A stretch of 24,474 nucleotides of DNA, taken from positions 1 to 24,474 of the forward strand of contig CAZQVN010000054.1 in NCBI GenBank assembly GCA_964596775.1, in the 5' to 3' direction. A program made the translations under genes and the position numbers. The notes below the pieces were generated by a model. The model was not told the DNA's origin. It did not search any database and worked only from the letters and a program-made list of their open reading frames with translations. Below, in pieces: positions 8,546-16,066 of the stretch. The stretch's first letter is position 1, and each line of letters begins with the position of its first letter. This DNA is from CAZQVN01 sp964596775 (GTDB lineage: Bacteria > Eisenbacteria > RBG-16-71-46 > JABDJR01 > JAWXBZ01).

Positions 8546-8975
8546 TCGGGGATTCCTCCAAGATGATTCAATGAAGGTACGAGACTAACCGCTCACCGGA
8601 TGGGTGTCGAGAGGACCGGCGGGACGAGCGGCCGGCAGGGCGCCGGCGCCCCGGTATCACGCAGGGACCGGTGCCGACCGACAGGCTGAGTAGAGAATCG
8701 CGCAATCCGGGCGGCGGCCCGGAACCGTAGAGTCCCCGAACCGGAGGCCGTCACTCAGACGGATCGCGCCGCGGGCTCTTTCGGGGAGACGCTCGCGGTG
8801 TCCTCCGGTTCACGTTTTCAGCCCCTCCGCACACCGCCTCCGCAATCCGATGCCCCGCGCCCCGCGTACACATCATGAACAGGCGGCCGGCCCCCCCGAA
8901 ACCTGCCGTTGCCGCGGAAACCCTTCCGCGGCCGTCATCACCACCAGCGCGACAGCGCATCCGGAAAGGAACACC
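8546..8975. other. Divergent regulatory spacer between sigma-factor operon and DUF4331 gene
   Basis: No gene is seen in 430 bp. It includes a perfect 14-bp palindrome GGGCGCCGGCGCCC (8638-8651) and two AACC boxes (GGAACC and CGAACC, near 8721-8741) of the kind seen in ECF -35 elements. No CGTC-type -10 lies at the usual 16-17 bp spacing, so I do not call a promoter. Promoters for both flanking operons must lie here. Confidence 0.4.
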
Positions 8976-10721
8976 ATGCACCTGAAACAGTACTTCCGCA
9001 CGTCCGCCGCGGCGCTCGGGATCGCGGCCCTGCTGGCCGCGACCGCCTCGGCGTCGAGCCACAGCGAAGCTCCGGGAACCGTGCGCGACCGGCTCGCCGA
9101 CGACACCGACCTCTACGCCTGGGTCAGCCCCGACGCGCCGAACGCCGTGACGTTCGTGGCGAACTGGGTGCCGCTCATCGAACCGAACTCCGGCCCGAAC
9201 TTCGCGGGCTTCGACGACGAGGCCACCTACTACATCAACATCGACAACGTGGGCGACGCCCTCGATCACATCCGCTACGAGTTCCGCTTCACGACGACGC
9301 GCCGGACCGGCGGAACGTTCCTCTACAACACCGGCGTCGTCACGTCGCTCGACGATCCCGACCTGAACGTCCGCCAGACGTATTCGGTGACCCGCTACGA
9401 CAACGGATCGCCCACCATCCTCGCCACCGGGCTGCCGGTGGCGCCGTACTTCGTCGGACCCGTCTCGATGCCCGACTACGCGGCCCTCGCGGCCCAGGCC
9501 GTCATGACCCTGCCCGACGGCAGCACGGTGTTCGTCGGCCCGCGCGACGACCCGTTCTTCGTGGACCTCGCCGCCGTGTTCGACCTGCTGACGATCCGCA
9601 AGCTCCCCGGCGACAAGGGGAAAGGCGTGGACGGCGTCGGCGGGTACAACGTGATGAGCGTGGTGCTGCAGGTTCCGAAGACCCGCCTGACGAAGGACGG
9701 CCTCTCCCCGTCCACCGACAACGCCATCCTCGGCATCTACGCCTCCACGGAACGACCGGCCACCCGCACCCTGAACGCGGACGGCACCGTGATGCTCTCC
9801 GGTGCCGGCGTGCAGGTATCGCGGCTCGGCATGCCGCTCGTCAACGAAGTCGTCATCGCGCTCCAGGACAAGGACCGGTTCAACGCGTCCAGGCCGACCG
9901 GTGACGGCGCGTTCCTGAACTACGTGACGAACCCCGAACTCGCGGTGCTCCTGAACGCCCTCTACGGCATCTCCGTGCCGCCCCCGCCGCGGAACGATCT
10001 CGTGGCCGTGTTCCTGACCGGCGTGCCCGGCCTGAACCAGCCGGCCAACGTGACGCCGGCGGAACTGCTCCGCCTCAACATGTCGATCGCCCCGAGTTCC
10101 AGCCCGAAGCGCCTCGGCGTCCTCGCCGGCGACGTGGCCGGATTCCCGAACGGACGCCGCCTCGGCGACGACGTGGTGGACATCGCGGAACGGGTCGTGG
10201 CCGGCGTGCTGGTCCCCGGTTTCAACATCGCGCCGAACAACCGTCTCGGCGACGGCATCGACGCCAACGACCGGCCGTTCCTTCCGGCGTTCCCCTACGT
10301 GGCGCCTCCGCACAATCCGCTGTCGCACGGCCATCACCCGGAGCAGCACGGGGTGAGCGCCATGAGCCTCAACGCGGCGGGCGGGACGCGGAGCCAGGAT
10401 GCGGAAGAACGGATCGAGGGGGCGAAGGACAAGGGCGGGAACCCGGCTGAAGCCGGGTTGAAACTGGCCGGCGCCAACCCGGCCACCCGGTCGGTTCTCG
10501 AGTATTCGCTGCCGGCTCCGGCGCGGGTGTCGCTCCAGGTCTTCGACGTGAACGGCCGCCTGGTGCGGACGCTCGTGGACCAGGACGCCGCCGCCGGCGA
10601 GTTCCGGGCCCAGTGGGACGGTCGCACCGAGGATGGCGGCCGCGCCCGGACCGGGCTCTACTTTGCAAGGCTGGCCACGGACGGCAAGGTCGTTGAAACT
10701 AGGAAGATCACGCTTCAGTAG
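8976..10721 (+). CDS. Secreted DUF4331 protein with FlgD-like Ig C-terminal domain
   Basis: A 581-aa protein. A signal peptide occupies residues 1-~27 (ALGIAALLAATASA). The mature N-terminus has the DUF4331 hallmarks SSHSEAP, LADDTDLYAWVSP and the NWVPLIEPNSGPNF segment. The body (to ~490) keeps the family pattern, including FVGPRDDPFFVDL and YNVMSVVLQVP. After a charged linker, the last ~75 residues form a FlgD/T9SS-like Ig module: LEYSLPAPARVSLQVFDVNG, LVRTLVDQ, GEFRAQWDGRTEDG, TGLYFARL. Such modules terminate exported proteins in FCB-group and related bacteria. The biochemical role of DUF4331 is unknown. ATG at 8976 has GGAAAGGA 6 nt upstream; longer in-frame starts lack a signal peptide. 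It is followed by a DUF4198 gene, and both encode exported proteins. Confidence 0.87.
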   Translation: MHLKQYFRTSAAALGIAALLAATASASSHSEAPGTVRDRLADDTDLYAWVSPDAPNAVTFVANWVPLIEPNSGPNFAGFDDEATYYINIDNVGDALDHIRYEFRFTTTRRTGGTFLYNTGVVTSLDDPDLNVRQTYSVTRYDNGSPTILATGLPVAPYFVGPVSMPDYAALAAQAVMTLPDGSTVFVGPRDDPFFVDLAAVFDLLTIRKLPGDKGKGVDGVGGYNVMSVVLQVPKTRLTKDGLSPSTDNAILGIYASTERPATRTLNADGTVMLSGAGVQVSRLGMPLVNEVVIALQDKDRFNASRPTGDGAFLNYVTNPELAVLLNALYGISVPPPPRNDLVAVFLTGVPGLNQPANVTPAELLRLNMSIAPSSSPKRLGVLAGDVAGFPNGRRLGDDVVDIAERVVAGVLVPGFNIAPNNRLGDGIDANDRPFLPAFPYVAPPHNPLSHGHHPEQHGVSAMSLNAAGGTRSQDAEERIEGAKDKGGNPAEAGLKLAGANPATRSVLEYSLPAPARVSLQVFDVNGRLVRTLVDQDAAAGEFRAQWDGRTEDGGRARTGLYFARLATDGKVVETRKITLQ

Positions 10722-10731
10722 ATTCCCTTTG

Positions 10732-10755
10732 CGCCGCCGGCAGTGGCCGGCGGCG
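10732..10755 (+). terminator. Strong GC hairpin between DUF4331 and DUF4198 genes
   Basis: CGCCGCCGGC (10732-10741), loop AGTG, and its exact complement (10746-10755) give a 10-bp perfect stem starting 10 nt after the DUF4331 stop. There is no T run, so it may be an attenuator or an mRNA-stabilising hairpin rather than a full terminator. Confidence 0.5.
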
Positions 10756-10830
10756 TACTCTCAACGAAGCGCCCGGTCGATCGCGGTGGAACCGCCGCGG
10801 CGACCGACGGCGCCCCGAGGAAGCCCCGAA

Positions 10831-11652
10831 ATGCACACGCTGAAATCCATGTTCGCCGCCGCGCTTGCCGTCTCGTCCCTCGTCCTGTTCCCGTCACCCG
10901 GAGCCGCCCACGAATACTGGCTGACGCCGTCCGCACACCGGGCCCGCTCCGGCGATGTCGTCACGATCGGCGCCTGGAACGGCGAAAGTTTCGCCGGGGA
11001 GCCGCAGCGCTATGGATCGAGCCGCGTCGTGTCGTTCCGTCTGCACGCCGCCCGCGAGGTCGACCTGACCCGCGCGGCCCGGGACGGGGATACCGTGTTC
11101 GCCCGGTTTGCCGCGCCCGACGACAGCGGCGCCGTCGTGTCCCTGGTCACCACGTTCTCGTCGATCACGCTTCCCGCCGACCGCTTCGACGCCTATCTCG
11201 AAAGCGACGGCCTGGACGGACCGCGCGCCGCGCGGGCGAAACTCGGCGACGCGGCGGGCCCCGGCCGCGAGCGGTTCCGCCGCTGCTGCAAGACCTGGAT
11301 CGCCGGCGTGTCGTCGAAGCGCATCACCCGGGATCTCGGACTGCCCATGGAGATCACCCCTCTCGCCGATCCCGCGAAAGCGAAGGTTCTCAGGCTCCGC
11401 GTGACGTTCGAAGGGCGTCCGCTGGCCGGAGCGCTGGTCAACGCGTGGTGGCGCCCGGCTCGTGCCGCCTCAGGCGACCTCCCGGTCGTCGGCCCGCTTC
11501 ATTCCGTGCGCAGCGGTCCGGACGGAACGCTCGAACTCCCGCTGACCCGCAGCGGCGAGTGGCTCGTGTCCGCCGTGCACATGGTTCCGTCGCGGACGGA
11601 GGGGGCGGACTGGGAAAGCAGCTGGGCGTCGCTGACGTTCGAGCGGCCGTAG
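10831..11652 (+). CDS. DUF4198-family exported protein
   Basis: A 273-aa protein with a signal peptide (residues 1-~26, MFAAALAVSSLVLFPSPGAAH). The mature chain opens with HEYWLTPSAHRARSGDVVTI, the classical DUF4198 start in which an N-terminal His-Glu pair follows the cleavage site. Later it has VTFEGRPLAGALVNAWWRP, a transthyretin/CNA-B-like turn, and ends GEWLVSAVHMVPS plus WESSWASLTFE, again as in DUF4198. Members sit next to metal transporters or TonB receptors and are thought to act in metal handling; that is family knowledge, not shown here. The start ATG at 10831 has GAGGAAG about 8 nt upstream. It is separated from the DUF4331 gene by 109 bp with a hairpin. It ends 7 bp before the stop of the convergent MATE gene. 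Confidence 0.78.
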   Translation: MHTLKSMFAAALAVSSLVLFPSPGAAHEYWLTPSAHRARSGDVVTIGAWNGESFAGEPQRYGSSRVVSFRLHAAREVDLTRAARDGDTVFARFAAPDDSGAVVSLVTTFSSITLPADRFDAYLESDGLDGPRAARAKLGDAAGPGRERFRRCCKTWIAGVSSKRITRDLGLPMEITPLADPAKAKVLRLRVTFEGRPLAGALVNAWWRPARAASGDLPVVGPLHSVRSGPDGTLELPLTRSGEWLVSAVHMVPSRTEGADWESSWASLTFERP

Positions 11653-11659
11653 CCGTCCG

Positions 11660-13042
11660 TCACGCGGAAACGGCCCCGGCTCCGACAAGGCCCCGGACCC
11701 GCCTCATCCACGCCACGAGCAGGAACACGGCCACGGAGATGAGCCCGACGCAGAGCCCCGCCCACAGGCCGTAGAGCCCCGCTCCGGCGCCGAACGCCAG
11801 GAACGCGCCGAGCGGCAGGCCGATCATCCAGTGGCCGACGAGGTTCGCGAGCATCGGCACCTTCGTGTCGCCGGTGCCGCGGAGAATCCCCGAGGCCACG
11901 ACCTGCACGCCGTCGAACAGCTGGAACAGGGCGGCGATGCGCAGCAGGGTGACGCCGGTCGTGATGACCGCCTCGTCGTCGGTGAACCCCATCAGGATCA
12001 GCCGGGGCAGGAACGTGAACGTGAGCGCGGAGATCGCCATGAACCCCACGCCGACCTTGAGCGCCGACCAGCCGGATGCGGCGGCCTGGCGGGGATCGCC
12101 GCGGCCGAGCGCCTGCCCCACGAGCACCGCGCCCGCCGACGAGATGCCGAGCGGGACCATGAACATGAGGCTGGCGATCACCAGCGCGATCTGGTGCGCG
12201 GCCAGCGGCACGGCGCCGAGGCGGCCGGCCAGCATCGTGGCCGTGGCAAACACGCCGACCTCGAGCGTCACCTGCACCGCGGCCGGAAATCCGAGGGTGA
12301 CGATCCGGCGGATCCGCGTCCGGTCCACCCGCGGACGGTCGCCGAACAGGTCGGCCTTGCGTTTTCTCTCATGGCGGGCCAGCGCGACGAGCACGAACAG
12401 CAGCATGTACGCGCGGGATACGCAGGTGGCCCAACCCGCCCCGAGCGTTCCGAGCGCGGGCGCGCCCAGGTTCCCGAAGATGAACACCCAGTCCGCCAGG
12501 GCGTTGATGGCGTTCGCCGAAACGAGCGCGAACATGATCGGCCGCACCAGGCCGATCGCCTGCATGTAGCGGCGGACGGCGATGAACACGAGCAGCGGCG
12601 GAAATCCCCACGTCAGCGCCCGGAGGTATGGCCCGGCCTCGAGGGTCACCAGCGGATCGATCCCGAAGACATCGAGATGCGGGATGGCGACCAGGATGAG
12701 CGCCCCGAGCACCACGGACAGCCCCAGGGCCAGGTAGACTCCCTGGTAGAGCGAGCTCCGGGCGTCGTCGTGATGCCCCCCGCCGTGGGCGTGAGACACG
12801 ATGTAATCGAGGCCGAGGAGCATGCCGAGGCCGAAAACGCTCACGGCCATGAACAGCGACCCGCCGATCGACACGCCGCCGAGCGCAGTGGCCCCCAGCC
12901 GGCCGACCATGAGCGTGTCCACGAGCCCCATGGCCATCCAGCCGAGTTCCGCGGCCACCACCGGGCCGGACAGCCGGAGCAGGGCCATGATATCGGGGCC
13001 GGGACGGCCCATGAGGGGTCTGCGCGCCGCTTGTGTGTGCAT
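11660..13042 (-). CDS. MATE-family multidrug/Na+ antiporter
   Basis: A 460-aa inner-membrane protein with about 12 hydrophobic segments. Sequence near the start fits MATE transporters (LLRLSGPVVAAELGWMAMGL, VDTLMVGRLGATALGGVSIG). The second half repeats the pattern (LGFPAAVQVTLEVGVFATAT, LAGRLGAVPLAAHQIAL, SAGAVLVGQALGRGDPRQAA), reflecting the two-fold repeat of the family. The protein exports organic cations or metabolites using a Na+ or H+ gradient; the substrate cannot be inferred. It is a single gene convergent with the DUF4198 gene, with only 7 bp between the stops, so the two transcripts must overlap. ATG is at 13042; no strong ribosome binding site is visible. Confidence 0.92.
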   Translation of the reverse strand: MHTQAARRPLMGRPGPDIMALLRLSGPVVAAELGWMAMGLVDTLMVGRLGATALGGVSIGGSLFMAVSVFGLGMLLGLDYIVSHAHGGGHHDDARSSLYQGVYLALGLSVVLGALILVAIPHLDVFGIDPLVTLEAGPYLRALTWGFPPLLVFIAVRRYMQAIGLVRPIMFALVSANAINALADWVFIFGNLGAPALGTLGAGWATCVSRAYMLLFVLVALARHERKRKADLFGDRPRVDRTRIRRIVTLGFPAAVQVTLEVGVFATATMLAGRLGAVPLAAHQIALVIASLMFMVPLGISSAGAVLVGQALGRGDPRQAAASGWSALKVGVGFMAISALTFTFLPRLILMGFTDDEAVITTGVTLLRIAALFQLFDGVQVVASGILRGTGDTKVPMLANLVGHWMIGLPLGAFLAFGAGAGLYGLWAGLCVGLISVAVFLLVAWMRRVRGLVGAGAVSA

Positions 13043-13206
13043 GGGAACCGGTGACCTTACCGAAAACGGAGGCGGCGGCGCAATTAATCGTTGCCGATTC
13101 CGCCCAACAATCCTAGGTTTGGCTCGTAAGGGTCACTGTTGCGGGTCTCGGGATGCCCGGGGCTGGTCCCGAACGGATGCCCCACGGGGCGGGAGGAAAG
13201 TGAAAC

Positions 13207-13758
13207 ATGGGATTTCTGATATTCCTGGGGATCGTCGCACTGATCATCTTCTGGGTGATCGGGATGTACAACCGTCTCGTCGTTCTCCGGAACCGGATCG
13301 ACAACGCGTGGAGCCAGATCGACGTGCAGCTGAAGCGGCGGGTCGACCTGATTCCGAATCTCGTGGAAACGGTGAAGGGGTACGCGAAGCATGAGCAGGG
13401 AACGCTGGAAAAGGTGATCCAGGCCCGCAACATGCTCGTCAACGCCGGCGGCGACGTGAAGGCGCAGGCCGCCGCGGACAACATGCTGACCGGAGCGCTC
13501 AAAAGCGTCTTCGCGCTGGCCGAGTCCTACCCCGACCTGAAGGCAAACCAGAATTTCATGATGCTCCAGGAGGAGCTGACCGGCACCGAGAGCAAGATCG
13601 CCTACGCGCGCCAGTTCTACAACGACTCGGTGCTCCAGTACGACAACGGCATCGAGATGTTCCCGACGAACCTGCTCGCCGGCATGTTCGGCTTCCAGCC
13701 GAAGCCGTACTTCGAGGTTCCGGAAGGCGAGCGTGAAGCCGTGAAGGTGCAGTTCTAG
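13207..13758 (+). CDS. lemA: LemA family protein
   Basis: A 183-aa protein. Residues 1-~20 form the N-terminal membrane helix (MGFLIFLGIVALIIFWVIG). The LemA signature follows: YNRLVVLRNRIDNAWSQIDV, LKRRVDLIPNLVETVKGYAK, then ALAESYPDLKANQNFMMLQE and ELTGTESKIAYARQFYNDSV, ending GFQPKPYFEVPEGE. The full family length is present and no residues look abnormal. LemA proteins are membrane-anchored helical bundles of unclear function, often encoded with an M48 protease as here. The ATG start has GGGAGGAAAG 5-9 nt upstream. Its stop is 2 bp before the next gene's ATG, so the two form an operon. Confidence 0.95.
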   Translation: MGFLIFLGIVALIIFWVIGMYNRLVVLRNRIDNAWSQIDVQLKRRVDLIPNLVETVKGYAKHEQGTLEKVIQARNMLVNAGGDVKAQAAADNMLTGALKSVFALAESYPDLKANQNFMMLQEELTGTESKIAYARQFYNDSVLQYDNGIEMFPTNLLAGMFGFQPKPYFEVPEGEREAVKVQF

Positions 13759-13760
13759 CA

Positions 13761-14795
13761 ATGAGCGCCGGAGCCCCGGGGCAGCCCGGGGTGCCTCCGG
13801 CTCCCGGCCCGGGCGCGCCGCCCGGCCGGGATGCCGGCGTTCCGGCCGGGCCGGCGCCGGGCGACCCGCGGCGTTTCGATGCGCGGCGCCCGGTCTGGGA
13901 CGAGGTGGAGGCGAACAAGCGGCGGACGATCGTCCTCATCGGCGCCGTCGTGCTGATCCTCGTCGTGCTCGGCTACCTGTTCGGCGAATACACCGGCGCG
14001 GGTCCGATCGCGCCGGTGTTCGCGCTTCTGCTCGCGGGCGGGCTGTCGTTCACCTCCTACTTCTACAGCGACCGGATCGTCCTCGCCGCCAGCGGCGCCC
14101 GCAAGGCCGACCCCGTCCGCGACCAGCGCCTGATCAACCTCGTCGAGGGGCTGTCGATCGCCGCCGGCCTTCCGGTCCCCGGCATCTACACGATCGACGA
14201 CACCGCGCCGAACGCGTTCGCCACCGGGCGCAACCCGGAGAACGCGGCGATCGCCGTCACGACGGGGCTCGTGGACAAGCTGAACCGCGCGGAGCTCGAA
14301 GGGGTCATCGCGCACGAGATGGCCCACATCAAGAACTACGACATCCGGATGACCACGCTCGCCGCGGTGCTCGTGGGCACGATCGCGCTGATCAGCGACT
14401 GGGCGCTCCGCAGCATGCGCTGGGGGATGTGGGGCGGCCGCGGGCGGCGCCGGAGCAACGACGGCGGGGGCGGCGCGGTCATCGTCATCGCGCTCCTGAT
14501 GCTCGTGTTCGCGATCCTCGCCCCGATCGCGGCGCGGATGCTGCAGTTTGCCATTTCCCGCCGGCGCGAGTTCCTGGCGGACGCGAACGGCGCCCTGCTC
14601 ACCCGCCATCCGGAAGGGCTGGCCTCGGCGCTGGAAAAGATCGCCGGCGACACGGAACCGCTCGAGGTGGCCAACCGCGCCACTGCCCCCCTCTACATCG
14701 TGAACCCGCTGCTCGATTTCAAGGGGCGGCGGACCGGGCTGTTCGATACGCACCCGCCGACCGACGAGAGGATCCGCCGGCTGCGGAGCATGTGA
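13761..14795 (+). CDS. M48 family (HtpX-like) membrane zinc metalloprotease
   Basis: A 344-aa protease. Zinc ligands are clear: HEMAH at 185-189 (VIAHEMAHIKNYDIR) and the downstream RRREFLADANGAL supplying the Glu ligand. The substrate-side strand PNAFATGRNPENAAIAVT is typical of HtpX. Membrane helices are predicted at ~55-74, ~83-103, ~196-212 and ~260-285. An unusual N-terminal extension of ~45 residues is rich in Pro/Gly/Ala (GQPGVPPAPGPGAPPG) before the first helix; normal HtpX starts directly at the helix. The active site faces the cytoplasm in HtpX, which degrades misfolded membrane proteins. It forms an operon with LemA. Its stop lies 25 bp from that of the convergent SGNH-like gene. 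Confidence 0.92.
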   Translation: MSAGAPGQPGVPPAPGPGAPPGRDAGVPAGPAPGDPRRFDARRPVWDEVEANKRRTIVLIGAVVLILVVLGYLFGEYTGAGPIAPVFALLLAGGLSFTSYFYSDRIVLAASGARKADPVRDQRLINLVEGLSIAAGLPVPGIYTIDDTAPNAFATGRNPENAAIAVTTGLVDKLNRAELEGVIAHEMAHIKNYDIRMTTLAAVLVGTIALISDWALRSMRWGMWGGRGRRRSNDGGGGAVIVIALLMLVFAILAPIAARMLQFAISRRREFLADANGALLTRHPEGLASALEKIAGDTEPLEVANRATAPLYIVNPLLDFKGRRTGLFDTHPPTDERIRRLRSM

Positions 14796-14820
14796 CCGCG
14801 GTTCGCCGGCCCGCCGTCGA

Positions 14821-15927
14821 CTACTCCGGATCCGTGCCGCCGCGACCCTCCTCCGCGGCGTCCAGGGCGAGCCCGATGGCGCGGGCCACCGCCCGGTGCC
14901 CCGCCGGCGCCAGGAACGGGCGCCGCGGCAGGTAGACCCTCTCCCGGTTCTCCCTGGCCCGCATCAGTTCCTCGAGCGGATCCACGCAGAGGAATCCCTT
15001 GCGGGCGCAGATCTCGTGGATCCGTGACTGGTAGTGGGCGCGCGGATAGGCGCGGCGCACCTGGTCCGGAAACGGCAGGATGATGACGCAGACCCGGCTC
15101 CCCGCCCGCTCCGCCGCGCGGGCCAGTTCGTCGAACTCCATGCTCACGACGTTCCAGGCGCTCGTCACCGCCGGCGTATCCCGCCCGACGAGGAGGTCGA
15201 TCGTGCGGACGCCGGAGTCCGGGGCGGCGGCGGGAGGACTCCCCACCCGGAGGAAACCGCGAATCCGGGCGTCCATGAAGTGCACGAAGCGGCTGTTCTG
15301 CTTGAGCGTTTCCCAGGGATTCTCGGGATTCGGCGTCCGGTTGATCCAGGGGGACAGGCGGGCGAACCGCTCGGCCGAATGCAGCGAATCCCGCGCGCTC
15401 CCGGGCTGAAGGTCCTCCGGTTCGAACGTGACGAGCAGGAGGTCCGGGGAGAGCCGGGCCGTTTTCTTCTCGAAGATCCTCACGCTCTGCGACAGGTTGT
15501 ACCCCTCGCAGCCGGCGTTCACCGGCACGGCCGGCGGCGTGCGGCCGTGCGCCGCGAGCGCGAGAAACGTGTCCGAGGCGTCCACGCCGACGCCGAACGC
15601 GTTGCCGCCGCCCAGCAGCAGCCAGCGTCCGCCCCCGGCCGCCTCCGGGTCCGTCGCGGCGGGCATCTCCCGGAATCCGTCCGGGCCGATAGGAGCCGGA
15701 CGATCGAGCGTGTGGGCGGCCGGATCCAGCATCATCACCCAGCCGAAGTCGGCCGAGAACTCGAACCGGACCTGCGGAGCGAGCAGAACCGGTGACGGGA
15801 CGTAGAACGGCCGCACGCTGAATTCGAGCGCCAGGAACCCGGCGGTCACAAGGAGAAGGAGGACGATCCCGTCCAGAAATCGTGAAACGACCCGCCTCAG
15901 ATCAAAACTTCCGGACCCGCTCGCCAT
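14821..15927 (-). CDS. SGNH/GDSL-hydrolase-like membrane-anchored protein, catalytic residues apparently lost
   Basis: A 368-aa protein from ATG 15927. Residues ~20-36 are one membrane helix (GIVLLLLVTAGFLALEF). The rest resembles SGNH hydrolases that follow a 'GDSFTFGxGV' block: RWLLLGGGNAFGVGVDASDT at 101-120, VNAGCEGYNLSQSVRIFEKK, PDLLLVTFEPEDL, and the terminal PRRPFLAPAGHRAVARAI. Compared with the family (GDS, ND and DGHLNPAGH), the Ser, Asn, Asp and His positions are replaced by Gly, Glu, Arg and Phe. Such a fold would not be expected to hydrolyse esters, so a binding or structural role is more likely. The start is uncertain: the frame stays open to 16269, beyond the divergent DUF885 start, and a downstream start is favoured because it places the membrane helix near the N-terminus. 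Confidence 0.66.
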   Translation of the reverse strand: MASGSGSFDLRRVVSRFLDGIVLLLLVTAGFLALEFSVRPFYVPSPVLLAPQVRFEFSADFGWVMMLDPAAHTLDRPAPIGPDGFREMPAATDPEAAGGGRWLLLGGGNAFGVGVDASDTFLALAAHGRTPPAVPVNAGCEGYNLSQSVRIFEKKTARLSPDLLLVTFEPEDLQPGSARDSLHSAERFARLSPWINRTPNPENPWETLKQNSRFVHFMDARIRGFLRVGSPPAAAPDSGVRTIDLLVGRDTPAVTSAWNVVSMEFDELARAAERAGSRVCVIILPFPDQVRRAYPRAHYQSRIHEICARKGFLCVDPLEELMRARENRERVYLPRRPFLAPAGHRAVARAIGLALDAAEEGRGGTDPE

Positions 15928-16066
15928 GTCCGGCAGTATACGTTCCGTTGCCGTTCTTGACACCTTCGTCAGAAGGTCCGTAGCATCACGGCTTCTAAGC
16001 TGAACTCGCATCATCACTTGTCCAACAGTTGCGGCCCCCTGGGGGACCGCAGGGAGGAAAGCCCGC

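Noticed and set aside
8721..8752. ECF promoter GGAACC ... CGTC before the DUF4331 gene
   Set aside because: The spacing is about 22 bp instead of 16-17 bp and the site is more than 200 bp from the start codon.
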